From contig CP030277.1 in NCBI GenBank assembly GCA_003330885.1, positions 3,522,001 to 3,586,000 on the forward strand: a stretch of 64,000 nt of DNA. Reading direction: 5' to 3'. Below are positions 51,150 to 59,237 of the stretch, piece after piece. Under the pieces are notes generated by a model. It did no database searches. It was not told the origin of the DNA and was given only the letters and a program-made list of their open reading frames with translations. This DNA comes from Rhodobiaceae bacterium (GTDB lineage Bacteria > Pseudomonadota > Alphaproteobacteria > Parvibaculales > Parvibaculaceae). Within the stretch, counting starts at the first letter, position 1; each line of letters opens with the position of its first letter. The position numbers and the translations under genes were made by a program.

Positions 51150-52061
51150 GTGGCGGACAAACATCTTTTTGCATTTGGATTTGGGTCAACAGCGTCTGTT
51201 CTGGCATCACGGCTGCAAGGCAAAGGGTGCCATGTGTCCGGCACCTGCCGCACTCCTGAAAAAGCAGAAGCGATTCGGGCGCAAGGTGTCGACGCGTATC
51301 TCTTTGATGGAGATAAGAAGGTTGATCGGGATGTTTTAGATGGCGTGACCCATATCCTTCTCTCCGTTCCGCCGGGAGCCGACGGCGACCCAGTATTGCG
51401 CCTGATGCAGGATGAGATCGCATGCCAACGTGCGACGCTCCAATGGATCGGCTATCTCTCGACCACGGGTGTATATGGCGACCGGGCAGGTGACCTTGTC
51501 GATGAAACAATGGAGATGGCCCCGACGAGTGACCGGGGCCGACGGCGCCAGGCAGCTGAAGAGGCATGGTTTGCGCTGGGGCGAGAGATTACTGTCCCTG
51601 TTCAGACATTTCGTCTGGCTGGGATTTACGGGCCAGACCGCAACCAGATCGTTTCGCTCCGTGCAGGAAAAGCCCGCCGCATTGTAAAGCCAGGTCATGT
51701 TTTCTCTCGCATTCACGTTGAAGATATCGCATCGGTTTTGGAGGCGTCGATCGCGAGGCCCAATGCTGGTGCAGCCTATAATGTGTGCGACGACGAAGCG
51801 GCGCCGCCACAAGATGTCGTTGCCTTTGCGGCAGAACTCATTGGCATGACCCCTCCTCCAGAAGTGCCTTTTGAGGATGCAGATCTAAGTCCCATGGCAC
51901 GAAGCTTTTATGCGGAGTCAAAGCGGGTTTCCAACAAGCGCATCAAGGAAGAGCTCGGCGTAGAACTGCGGTTCCCTACCTATCGAGAAGGTCTGCGCAC
52001 GATAGCCAACGCCGGAGACGAATTGCCCCAGATCAAGGCAGCTCGCCGACCGGAGGCCTAG
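51150..52061 (+). CDS. NAD-dependent epimerase/dehydratase-like SDR (YeeZ-type)
   Basis: GTG at 51150 is preferred to a TTG at 51129, AGGAAAATAGGC lying upstream. About 303 residues: HLFAFGFGSTASVLASRLQGKGCHVSGTCR (Rossmann motif GFGSTA), HILLSVPPGADGDPVL, YLSTTGVYGDRAGDLVDETM, FRLAGIYGPDRNQI. These match the atypical SDR group including YeeZ. It lacks a clear Tyr-x3-Lys (VYGDRAG only), so catalysis is uncertain. A 132-residue conserved gene follows. Confidence 0.8.
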   Translation: MADKHLFAFGFGSTASVLASRLQGKGCHVSGTCRTPEKAEAIRAQGVDAYLFDGDKKVDRDVLDGVTHILLSVPPGADGDPVLRLMQDEIACQRATLQWIGYLSTTGVYGDRAGDLVDETMEMAPTSDRGRRRQAAEEAWFALGREITVPVQTFRLAGIYGPDRNQIVSLRAGKARRIVKPGHVFSRIHVEDIASVLEASIARPNAGAAYNVCDDEAAPPQDVVAFAAELIGMTPPPEVPFEDADLSPMARSFYAESKRVSNKRIKEELGVELRFPTYREGLRTIANAGDELPQIKAARRPEA

Positions 52062-52093
52062 ACTCACTTTCAACTGAGAGAAGGAGGTCGGTC

Positions 52094-52492
52094 ATGTCCC
52101 ACCATTATCACGCTGTCGTTTGGATTGATCATCACGAAGCTCGTGTCATTGAAATCGGCAAAGATGAAGTCGATGAAATGCACGTGAAGCCACATCATCC
52201 GATCAAACACCTGCATACTAAAGCCGGATCAAGCGCCAGCTGGCGCGCGCCGGAAGACATCAAGTTTTTCAAGTCGGTCGCGGAACGCCTCGGCTCGGTG
52301 CACGAAGTCCTAGTCGTCGGACCCGCCAACGCAAAGACGGCCTTTGTGAAATACCTACACAACAAAGACCCCAAGACCGCCGAGAAGGTTGTTGGTGTTG
52401 AGACTGTTGACCATCCCACCGATGGACAGCTGGTGCATTACGCCAAAGCCTATTTCAAACAGGCGGACCGCATGCTGCCGCAGCTGGATTAA
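52094..52492 (+). CDS. Small conserved His-rich protein, possibly related to release-factor-like (baeRF) folds
   Basis: 132 residues after AAGGAGGTCGGTC. It opens MSHHYHAVVWIDHHEARVIEIG, with VLVVGPANAKTAFVKYLHNKDP and VETVDHPTDGQLVHYAKAYF. The WIDHHEARV strand and VLVVGPANAK loop resemble small proteins often named translational machinery protein and the eRF1-domain-3-like fold. His-rich at the N-terminus. No activity can be assigned. Convergent with the alpha/beta hydrolase by a 4-bp overlap. Confidence 0.6.
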   Translation: MSHHYHAVVWIDHHEARVIEIGKDEVDEMHVKPHHPIKHLHTKAGSSASWRAPEDIKFFKSVAERLGSVHEVLVVGPANAKTAFVKYLHNKDPKTAEKVVGVETVDHPTDGQLVHYAKAYFKQADRMLPQLD

Positions 52493-53259
52493 GCGCTTAG
52501 CTCATTGTGCAACTTGTCGAGTGTTTTTGTGAGCCGCTCAATGTCATCAGGTTCTGACAATCTGTGATCCCCGCTCTTTGTGAGGGAGACTGTGACATCG
52601 TCACTCGTAAGCGTTTCTGCGAGCAGCATGGCGTGGCGCCAGGGCACATCTTCGTCCGCCATGCCCTGAAGGATCCGCACAGGCTGCGTGAGAGGAATGG
52701 TGTCGCCAAGAAGGAGATGTTGGCGTCCGTCTTCAATCAGGGCAAAGCTGATTTCATAGGGCTCATCATAGTCCGACGGCTGGCGGTAGACGCCCTCGGT
52801 CCGCAAGGTCGTGCGGATAGTTTCATCGAACCCTTCCCACATCAGAGCTTCGGTAAAGTCGGGCGCGGGAGCAATCAGAACCAGAGCCTTGACTAGGGTA
52901 GGCCGGGCGCGCGCCGCCAGGAGCGCAATCCAAGCGCCCATGCTGGAACCGACCAAAATCTGGGGGCCCTCACAAAGCTCATCCAACGCAGCCAGAGCAT
53001 CGTCGCGCCATCGGCTGATGGTGCCTTCGACAAACCGACCACTCGACTGACCATGGCCAAAATAGTCGAAACGCAAATAGGATCGGTCGCGCGCTCTGGC
53101 CCAATCAGCCAAAGCGGTCGCTTTTGTCCCTGTCATGTCGGATTTAAAGCCACCGAGCCAGGTAACACCCACATTGCCGTCGGTGCCCTTTTCCTGCAGA
53201 TAGGCGAGCTTTTCGCCATCAGGTCGCGAAAGAAAAGAAACTTGGGTCTGGGTGCTCAT
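52489..53259 (-). CDS. Cytosolic alpha/beta hydrolase (ABHD10-like)
   Basis: 256 residues. VTWLGGFKSDMTGTKATAL in the oxyanion position, FDYFGHGQSSGRF, nucleophile elbow VGSSMGAWIAL (Ser about 105), catalytic Asp in LQGMADEDVP and His in KSGDHRLS. The GGFxSDMxGTKA segment is characteristic of the ABHD10/mycophenolic-acid glucuronidase-like group, thioesterases or esterases. In alphaproteobacteria it often lies near infC, as here. Substrate unknown. Confidence 0.82.
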   Translation of the reverse strand: MSTQTQVSFLSRPDGEKLAYLQEKGTDGNVGVTWLGGFKSDMTGTKATALADWARARDRSYLRFDYFGHGQSSGRFVEGTISRWRDDALAALDELCEGPQILVGSSMGAWIALLAARARPTLVKALVLIAPAPDFTEALMWEGFDETIRTTLRTEGVYRQPSDYDEPYEISFALIEDGRQHLLLGDTIPLTQPVRILQGMADEDVPWRHAMLLAETLTSDDVTVSLTKSGDHRLSEPDDIERLTKTLDKLHNELSA

Positions 53260-53360
53260 CGGCGCATCCTGTAAAAGAGGTGTCGCAATATTCAGTTAGA
53301 CAGCGAAAGCTTGTGTCAGTGTCCTTCATTGCCTAACCCATGGTATTGCGCAACCTAGAG

Positions 53361-53404
53361 AATATTCCCGAAAAGTGTGCGCGGTTTTCGGGCAAGAATA
53401 TGCT
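53361..53404. repeat. Divergent palindromic repeat, copy F
   Basis: Outer arms GAATATTC-like/AGAATAT and inner arms CCCGAAAA/TTTTCGGG, enclosing GTGTGCGCGG. It shows the same nested arrangement as the GCATTTCC family but a different outer arm. It lies upstream of the GT4 gene in the gap 53260-53483. Confidence 0.55.
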
Positions 53405-53483
53405 CAAAAAGACTTAGGGCATCTGAGTGACTCGGTTTTCATTCAAATGCCCTGGGATTTCGATCAAATACGAGAGTGCTCAA

Positions 53484-54680
53484 GTGACTATCAAGCTGGT
53501 GCAACCTGCCAAACCAACTGTCCTGCAAGTGATCCCATCATTGGGAACCGGCGGGGCTGAGCGCACGACAATAGATGTGGCACGCGCGCTTATGGCGGAT
53601 GGGTGCAGAGCGATTGTTGCGAGCCGTGGTGGCAGATTGGTCAGGGAGCTGGACCAGATGGGCGCAGAGCATATTGAATTGCCCGTCCACTCAAAAAACC
53701 CAGTCGTGATGGGTCTCAATGTGGAACGTCTGACCCGCCTGATCGAAAAGCAGAATGTAGACATTGTGCATGCGCGCAGTCGGGCCCCGGCCTGGAGCGC
53801 TTTGGCCGCCGCCAGGCGCACGAAGCGGCCCTTCGTGACCACCTATCACAGCAAGGTCCATGAGCGGCCCCGCCTCAAAGTTTTCTACAATTCAGTCATG
53901 ACCCGTGGTGCCGTGGTCATCGCCAACTCCGAATTCACAGCTGAGCGCATCCGGAAATTTCATGGGGAAACGGGGGCTAAGATCGTCACCATTCCCCGCG
54001 GCACGGACATGTCAGAGTTTGATCCGAACGGCCCCGCGGCGAAACGCGGTCTAGCCTTGCGGGAACAATGGGGCGCGGGGACGGGAGACACCCTTTTCAT
54101 GCTTGCAGGACGCCTCACGCGCTGGAAAGGCCAGTTACTCGCGACGGAGGCGCTCGGACGCTTGAACGCCCGCATGGGGTCGAGTGCGGCCAGTGCCAAG
54201 CTGATCCTGGTCGGCGACGCTCAAGGGCGAACGGACTATGAAGATGAAATCAAGGCCGCGATAGAGGCGTACAATCCGGCGCTGAGAGTGCGCCTGGTCG
54301 GCCATTGTGACGATATGCCAGCCGCATGCAGCGCAGCCGACATTGTTCTGGCTCCCTCCCTTGATCCTGAACCCTTCGGGCGAAGCGCGGTTGAGGCGCA
54401 GGCGATGGCGCGCCCTGTTATCGTTGCCGATCATGGGGGTGCCAAAGATACGGTGCTGGACGCCTCAGACTCTGGCGGCAGCGCAGCAGCGACAGGGTGG
54501 CGGGTGACACCTGGCGATGCCGATGCTTTGGCAAGCGCGATGGCAGAGGCGCTGGCGATGAACAGCACAGATCGCCAGGCGATGGGCACAAGGGGGCGCG
54601 CTTTCGTGGCAGATCAGTTTTCCATGACAGCTATGACTGATCGGACTCTGGCGGTCTACCGCGACCTGGTCGACGAATGA
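53484..54680 (+). CDS. GT4-family glycosyltransferase
   Basis: About 398 residues from a GTG at 53484; another GTG at 53427 is possible. GT4/GT-B features: VLQVIPSLGTGGAERTTIDVARAL (N-terminal Gly loop), VDIVHARSRAPAWSAL, VIANSEFTAERIRKF, FMLAGRLTRWKGQLLATEAL, and LAPSLDPEPFGRSAVEAQAMARPVIVADHGGAKDTV with the E-x7-E nucleotide-sugar motif. Probably transfers a sugar during LPS/exopolysaccharide synthesis. It overlaps the next small gene by four bases. Confidence 0.9.
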   Translation: MTIKLVQPAKPTVLQVIPSLGTGGAERTTIDVARALMADGCRAIVASRGGRLVRELDQMGAEHIELPVHSKNPVVMGLNVERLTRLIEKQNVDIVHARSRAPAWSALAAARRTKRPFVTTYHSKVHERPRLKVFYNSVMTRGAVVIANSEFTAERIRKFHGETGAKIVTIPRGTDMSEFDPNGPAAKRGLALREQWGAGTGDTLFMLAGRLTRWKGQLLATEALGRLNARMGSSAASAKLILVGDAQGRTDYEDEIKAAIEAYNPALRVRLVGHCDDMPAACSAADIVLAPSLDPEPFGRSAVEAQAMARPVIVADHGGAKDTVLDASDSGGSAAATGWRVTPGDADALASAMAEALAMNSTDRQAMGTRGRAFVADQFSMTAMTDRTLAVYRDLVDE

Positions 54681-55027
54681 GTGCACAGGCCGTTCTGGTT
54701 ATACATCTGGGATGTCGAGAAAACAGCGACGCAGTGCTGAGATTTGTTCAGGAACTGGTCGAACGAGGCGACAGTGCCACGGTTCTCGCGTCATCAGAGA
54801 CAGCCAGCATTTATGCCGATTTAGCCGTAACCGTGTGGCCAGACGGCGCGCCTCGCGGCTTTTTGAGGCTATTGGCGCTTGTTCGGCGGATCTCCTGGGC
54901 TCAGTTTGCTGAGATCCATGATTTTGATGCCTCTCGGCGGACAAAGGCCTACAGGTGGTTCGTTCGTCCAAGCCCCACCTGGTACGTGTCTCGGGAAGCA
55001 CAGCCAGCTCGAGTTAAACACCTGTAA
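54677..55027 (+). CDS. Small protein translationally coupled to GT4 gene, function unknown
   Basis: 116 residues, start ATGA overlapping the GT4 stop. It begins AVLVIHLGCRENSDAVLRFVQELVERGDSATVLASSE, reminiscent of the first Rossmann strand-helix of GT9/heptosyltransferases, then AEIHDFDASRRTKAYRWFVRP. It ends before any donor-binding domain, so it is either a truncated GT9 remnant or a small independent protein. No stop-frame continuation is seen. Call is tentative. Confidence 0.55.
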   Translation: MSAQAVLVIHLGCRENSDAVLRFVQELVERGDSATVLASSETASIYADLAVTVWPDGAPRGFLRLLALVRRISWAQFAEIHDFDASRRTKAYRWFVRPSPTWYVSREAQPARVKHL

Positions 55028-55077
55028 ACACAAAGCTTCTTGACTCCCACGGTGAGCGTCGTAAACCTTGGTCTTAC

Positions 55078-55101
55078 TCCCGTGCGGGAAACAGTTCCCG
55101 C
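55078..55101 (+). promoter_or_regulatory. infC leader: two mutually exclusive hairpins
   Basis: Hairpin 1 is TCCCG-TG-CGGGA (55078-55089); hairpin 2 is GCGGGAA-ACAG-TTCCCGC (55084-55101). They share the CGGGA strand, so only one can form. They lie 27 bases before the infC start. Such a switch could regulate infC, which is autoregulated in other bacteria; no T-tract follows, so it would act on translation or stability. Inference only. Confidence 0.4.
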
Positions 55102-55127
55102 GCGACCCATAACTATAGGAGGGTTTC

Positions 55128-55664
55128 ATAGCCCGTAGAGCCGTATTCGCGCAGCCAACGAAAGAAGGACCGCGCGCCAACCGAGACATTACCGTCCCGA
55201 ACGTCATGCTGATTGATGGCGAAGGTGAAAAACGAGGTGTCGTCTCGCTTGAAGATGCCCTTACCCTTGCAGATGAGTCTGGCCTGGATCTCGTAGAGGT
55301 CTCGCCGAACGCTGACCCGCCCGTATGCAAACTTCTGGATCTTGGGAAATATAAGTACCAGGCACAGAAGAAGGCTGCCGAGGCGCGGAAGAAGCAGAAG
55401 ACCGTCGAAGTCAAAGAAATCAAAATGCGCCCGAACATCGACACGCATGACTATGACGTGAAGATGAAAAACATGCTTCGCTTCTTTGGAGAAGGCGACA
55501 AGGTCAAAGTGACTCTTCGCTTCCGTGGTCGTGAGATGGCACACCAGGATCTGGGCATGAAAGTGCTGAACCGGGTCCGCAGTGATCTGGAAGAGATCGC
55601 GAAAGTGGAGCTCTATCCCAAGATGGAAGGCCGCCAGATGATTATGGTGCTGGCGCCACGCTAA
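55128..55664 (+). CDS. infC: Translation initiation factor IF-3 with AUA start codon
   Basis: AGGAGGGTTTC is followed by ATA at 55128, opening [32 protein letters not shown], the usual IF-3 N-terminus, in frame with the body ([37 protein letters not shown]...[25 protein letters not shown]). The first in-frame ATG (55206) would remove the first 26 residues. Non-canonical AUU/AUA starts are known for infC and let IF-3 repress its own translation by rejecting such codons. About 178 residues. A strong terminator follows at 55691. Confidence 0.93.
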   Translation: MARRAVFAQPTKEGPRANRDITVPNVMLIDGEGEKRGVVSLEDALTLADESGLDLVEVSPNADPPVCKLLDLGKYKYQAQKKAAEARKKQKTVEVKEIKMRPNIDTHDYDVKMKNMLRFFGEGDKVKVTLRFRGREMAHQDLGMKVLNRVRSDLEEIAKVELYPKMEGRQMIMVLAPR

Positions 55665-55690
55665 CGCGTTTTCTTGTATGAGATGTTAAA

Positions 55691-55720
55691 ACGGGCTCTG
55701 TTTCAGGGCCCGTTTTTTTT
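55691..55720. terminator. Rho-independent terminator after infC (bidirectional)
   Basis: Stem ACGGGCTCTG/CAGGGCCCGT (10 bp with one T-G pair), loop TTT, followed by eight T. On the minus strand the stem is followed by TTTT, serving the convergent GDPD gene ending at 55735. It separates infC from rpmI-rplT. Confidence 0.85.
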
Positions 55721-55734
55721 ATTCCGTCTTGTTG

Positions 55735-56688
55735 TCACAACCCGTTCAACCGATCCAACCGGTCGGTGAGGATCGCATCAATCTGAAGATCGGTCAGCCG
55801 TTTCATGTCGTCAGGCATGTCGACAGTCCAGGCAGAGATACTGAGACCCAGCTCCTTTGCGAGCGCGGCGGTCGTTTCATCAATATCCCCGTGCCAGGCA
55901 AACCAGCCATCAGAGGGCCCCGCCGCAATGGCGCGCAGCGCGCGCTCACCAAAACGGTCGCCTTCCTGGTTGCGCCAGTCGAAACCACCGAAGAAGTCCG
56001 CACCATTGGCTGAGGCTGCGCGAAGCGCTGCAGCACCCTTGCTGTCATTTGCAATCGACTTGTCTTCCGGATCAAACGAATAGAAGGGCAGGGTTGTGAA
56101 GGCATTGCGAATGGAGGGGCCCCGTTTCTTGGCTTGAGCTAAGGCTCGCCAGTCAAACGAAACAAACACCGTCTGCGCGCCAAAGCCCTTCTGTTCAATA
56201 AGGTCCACAACTGTGTTGGCGAGTGTCACTGGGTCAGATGATTGGGTCAGGTCCATGAGGTCGGTCTTCAGTTCCGTATAGACCACGAAGTCGGGCCCGG
56301 CTTTCGCTTTCACCAGATCAATCACCGCTTCCAGAGAGGGAATGCGTTCTCCGTCCAATGGGACCTGTTCTGGATAGCGTGCGGAATAGCCCGCACCGGG
56401 CTTGAGCCTCCCAATGTCATAAGCCTGCAACTCGTCGAACGTGAGATCCTTGATGAGGGGCGTCGGCTTTGTAAGCCACGCACCATCTGCACCCCGTGCA
56501 ATGGCTGGCTTCAGCGCCTCATCATGATGGACCACTGGCACGCCGTCTTTTGAGAGATGCACATCAAGCTCAATGCCTTCAGCGCCATCGGCAATGGCCC
56601 GCTCAAACGCACCCATCGTGTTTTCCGGCCAAAGCCCCGTACCGCCGCGATGAGCAATCTTGAGAGGGCGTCCTAAAGGTTTAGACAT
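55735..56688 (-). CDS. Glycerophosphodiester phosphodiesterase
   Basis: ATG at 56688 (MSKPLGRPLKIAHRGGTGLWPEN) chosen for the standard GDPD N-terminus with AHRGG and PENT (catalytic and metal residues), followed by GIELDVHLSKDGVPVVHHDEALKP (EID metal site), FVVYTELKTDL, and a C-terminal LGLSISAWTVD. About 317 residues, no signal peptide seen. It hydrolyses glycerophosphodiesters to glycerol-3-phosphate and alcohol, a possible feeder to the lipid pathway elsewhere in the window. Confidence 0.9.
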   Translation of the reverse strand: MSKPLGRPLKIAHRGGTGLWPENTMGAFERAIADGAEGIELDVHLSKDGVPVVHHDEALKPAIARGADGAWLTKPTPLIKDLTFDELQAYDIGRLKPGAGYSARYPEQVPLDGERIPSLEAVIDLVKAKAGPDFVVYTELKTDLMDLTQSSDPVTLANTVVDLIEQKGFGAQTVFVSFDWRALAQAKKRGPSIRNAFTTLPFYSFDPEDKSIANDSKGAAALRAASANGADFFGGFDWRNQEGDRFGERALRAIAAGPSDGWFAWHGDIDETTAALAKELGLSISAWTVDMPDDMKRLTDLQIDAILTDRLDRLNGL

Positions 56689-56892
56689 GGAAGGAAACTC
56701 CAGTGAGGGGAGGATCAGCAATCCTCCATGACGGGCGTGACATCTTCGCGAAGCTGCCCGACGACTGCAAGTAGAGAGCGGAACCCTGCGTCAATCTCAC
56801 TTGAGTGGTTTGAGGATTGTACCCGGCGGAGAACCGCTCTAGCCTTTCTGGATTGATATTCAGATGAGAGCGCAGCTGCGCGGGAGGAACTC

Positions 56893-58140
56893 ATGAAATT
56901 CGGTGTCTTTTACGAACTGCAATTGCCAAAGCCGTGGAAAGAGGGCGACGAACACAAGCTGTTCCATGAGGCGCTGAACCAGGTGGTCCTCGCCGATGAG
57001 CTGGGCTTCGACTATGCCTGGGAAGTGGAGCATCACTTCCTGGATGAATATTCCCACTCAAGCGCGCCAGAAGTTTTTTTGGCGGCAGCCTCCACCCAGA
57101 CCAAGCGCATTCGCCTGGGCCATGGCATTCGTCAGGTGATCCCGAACTACAACCATCCCGCCCGCACAGCGGAGGGCATTGCGACCCTCGACATTATGTC
57201 GAACGGGCGCGTGGAGTTTGGGATTGGCGAAGGGGCGACGCGGTTGGAGCTTGGCGGCTTTGACATCAATCCGAAAGAGAAGCGTGCCATGGCGCTGGAG
57301 GCCGCAGAGCAGGTCGCCAATATGCTGGTGCTTGATCCCTATCCGGGTTTTGAGGGTAAAAGTTTCTCCATGCCCTGCCGCAATGTGCTGCCAAAGCCCG
57401 TGCAGAAGCCACATCCGCCCATGTGGATGGCGTGTACGAACCGCGACACGATCAAGGTGGCGGCAACGCTCGGCGTTGGCGCGCTGGCCTTTTCTTTCGT
57501 CGATCCCGATGAAGCGAAGGCCTGGGCCGACATTTATTACGGCATCATCAAGTCAGATGAGTGCAAGCCCATCGGCCACACGGTGAATGCCAACATTGCG
57601 ATGGTCTCGAGCTTCTCATTGCATGAAGACCGGGCGGAAGCGATCCGCCGGGGCGCGGAAGGCTTTGAATTCTTTGGCTATGCGCTGGCGTCCATGGTCA
57701 CCAAAGACCAGCAGCCCGGTCGCACAGATATGTGGGGTGAGTTTGTGAAGCAGCGCGGCGATAAGACCGAACAGATGATCCAGGACTCCCAATCTCTCAT
57801 GACCCAACCTGCTGGCATTGGCACGCCTGACGATATGATTGAGCACCTGAAAGCCTTCCAGGCCTCGGGCGTCGATCAGGTAATCTTCATGCAGCAGGCG
57901 GGCCGCAACAAACATGAGCATATATGCGAGTCCCTCGAGCTTTTCGCTGACCGTGTGATGCCGGAATTCAAAAAGGACGTGGCCGAGCGCGAATCCAAAA
58001 AGGCTGAGGAGCTCGCGCCTTACATTGAAGCGGCCTTGGCCCGGAAAGACTGGATGGAGCCGCTGAAGGACGAAGACATACCCTATATCCGCGCCGCCGT
58101 TTCTTCACCTCAGGTCAACAAAACGAACGCTGCGGAGTGA
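56893..58140 (+). CDS. LLM-class flavin-dependent oxidoreductase (bacterial luciferase-like)
   Basis: 415 residues after GGGAGGAACTC. Luciferase-like TIM barrel: MKFGVFYELQLPKPW, VVLADELGFDYAWEVEHHFLDEYSHSSAPEVFLAAASTQTKRIRLGHGIRQVIPNYNHPARTAEGIATLDIMSNGRVEFGIGEG, typical of the subgroup with the conserved EHHF. Uses FMNH2 or F420 analogues with O2 to oxidise an unknown substrate. A membrane protein gene begins nine bases later. Confidence 0.88.
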   Translation: MKFGVFYELQLPKPWKEGDEHKLFHEALNQVVLADELGFDYAWEVEHHFLDEYSHSSAPEVFLAAASTQTKRIRLGHGIRQVIPNYNHPARTAEGIATLDIMSNGRVEFGIGEGATRLELGGFDINPKEKRAMALEAAEQVANMLVLDPYPGFEGKSFSMPCRNVLPKPVQKPHPPMWMACTNRDTIKVAATLGVGALAFSFVDPDEAKAWADIYYGIIKSDECKPIGHTVNANIAMVSSFSLHEDRAEAIRRGAEGFEFFGYALASMVTKDQQPGRTDMWGEFVKQRGDKTEQMIQDSQSLMTQPAGIGTPDDMIEHLKAFQASGVDQVIFMQQAGRNKHEHICESLELFADRVMPEFKKDVAERESKKAEELAPYIEAALARKDWMEPLKDEDIPYIRAAVSSPQVNKTNAAE

Positions 58141-58149
58141 GTAATCTTA

Positions 58150-58596
58150 TTGCTGAGTATTTTCGCGGCGAGGCGTTTGTCAGTGGAATATGACGACCAA
58201 GCAAAGTTTGTAATGTTTTCGACGGTCGCTTTTGTTTTGGGCCTAGCCATTGAAAACGTGCTGACTGGCCCGCTCACTGTTCTGGTTTTATTTCTCTGGG
58301 TTCCAATGGGCATTGTACACATCTTCGCTTCACTGGCCTACTTTCGTGCGAATATGTTCTGGCCGCTTCGGAGCATTTTGCACCTAGTGGTCTGTTTTGC
58401 AGGCGGTGTGATGTTCTTTTGGTTGAGTTTTAGCATGTACAATGGGCTGAACCTTGGCGGTGTTCAGCTCGTAGAAGGCGGAATCCTGACGCAAGCAGGT
58501 TGGCGACATATCCTCGGCATTGTCGCTATCTATTCGGGCATTTCTCTGGCGTCACAGCTCTTCGTGGTTGCGGTGGGGCGACGCGTACTCAGCTAG
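58150..58596 (+). CDS. Small four-helix membrane protein, unknown
   Basis: 148 residues from a TTG at 58150; a GTG at 58183 (VEYDDQAKF) is a possible start. Four hydrophobic segments (about 19-34, 41-60, 73-96, 122-144). It contains GGGVMFFW-like and LNLGGVQLVEGG stretches without known motif. It immediately follows the LLM oxidoreductase gene. I do not recognise the family. Confidence 0.5.
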   Translation: MLSIFAARRLSVEYDDQAKFVMFSTVAFVLGLAIENVLTGPLTVLVLFLWVPMGIVHIFASLAYFRANMFWPLRSILHLVVCFAGGVMFFWLSFSMYNGLNLGGVQLVEGGILTQAGWRHILGIVAIYSGISLASQLFVVAVGRRVLS

Positions 58597-58699
58597 CGCG
58601 CAGACGATCAAGCTTAATATCGAACAATAATAGAGCTTGTTTTTGGGCGGACTCCAAATCCTTTTGCTTTTGGCCCTAGCCCTGCCTTTTCCTCTTTGT

Positions 58700-58729
58700 C
58701 ATTGCCCGGCTTGTCCGGGTAATCCAGGG
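58700..58729 (+). repeat. REP-like palindrome R1
   Basis: Core ATTGCCCGG-CTTGT-CCGGGTAAT followed by CCAGGG. Same consensus as R2-R4 around the GIY-YIG gene. Confidence 0.7.
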
Positions 58730-58758
58730 TTTTGGAACACCAACCTGCGTTTGTCGTC

Positions 58759-58789
58759 CTGGACCACCCGAACAAGTCGGGTGGTGACA
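58759..58789 (-). repeat. REP-like palindrome R2
   Basis: CTGGACCACCCG-AACAAGT-CGGGTGGTGACA, the reverse orientation of R1; base changes in both arms (CCACC/GGTGG) preserve pairing, a sign of selection on the hairpin or of a related family. Confidence 0.65.
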
Positions 58790-58830
58790 ACCAGTTTCTG
58801 GTTTTCCACTGCGGTCGTTACAAACGAAGG

Positions 58831-58863
58831 TGTCATTGCCCGATTTATTCGGGCAATCCAGGG
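58831..58863 (+). repeat. REP-like palindrome R3
   Basis: TGTCATTGCCCGA-TTTAT-TCGGGCAATCCAGGG; stem ATTGCCCGA/TCGGGCAAT is perfect. It ends 32 bases before the stop codon end of the GIY-YIG gene. Confidence 0.75.
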
Positions 58864-58895
58864 TAAGGGAACTCTGCGATGTAGGAGCGTATTCC

Positions 58896-59189
58896 CTACC
58901 CAAGAATCTCCTCGTACAAGTCCCGCCACGTCGGATTTGCCCGCTCAATCAGATTGATCTTCCAGGCTCGCGGGTACTTCTTGATCCGCTTCTCGCGGGC
59001 GATGGCCACAGGAACATCATGTGTCTGTTCGACATAAACCAGCCGTTTGACGCCATACCGCTTGGAAAATCCGTCCGTCGCCCCGGATTTGTGTTCATGG
59101 ACACGGCGGGCCAGATCACTTGTCATACCCGCATAGAGCGTTCCATTGCGCTCACTTGCCAAGAGATAGACGTAGTAGACCTTTTCCAT
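58896..59189 (-). CDS. GIY-YIG nuclease superfamily protein (small, YhbQ/UPF0213-like)
   Basis: 97 residues forming a single GIY-YIG domain: VYYVYLLASERNGTLYAGMTSDLARRVHEHKSG, i.e. VYLL...YAGMT with Arg in DLARRV and the acidic residue in a later helix (YVEQTHDVPVAIAREKRIKKYPRAWKINLIE). Such small single-domain proteins are abundant in alphaproteobacteria, with no proven substrate. The gene is bracketed by inverted REP-like palindromes R3 and R4. Active-site residues look intact. Confidence 0.88.
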   Translation of the reverse strand: MEKVYYVYLLASERNGTLYAGMTSDLARRVHEHKSGATDGFSKRYGVKRLVYVEQTHDVPVAIAREKRIKKYPRAWKINLIERANPTWRDLYEEILG

Positions 59190-59206
59190 GGCCTGAGCCT
59201 ACCGCT

Positions 59207-59237
59207 CTGGATTACCCGGACAAGCCGGGCAATGACA
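59207..59237 (-). repeat. REP-like palindrome R4
   Basis: CTGGATTACCCGG-ACAAG-CCGGGCAATGACA, inverted relative to R3, 17 bases upstream of the GIY-YIG start. The remaining gap to rpmI (59238-59508) holds palindromic repeat copy D and the rpmI promoter region. Confidence 0.75.
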
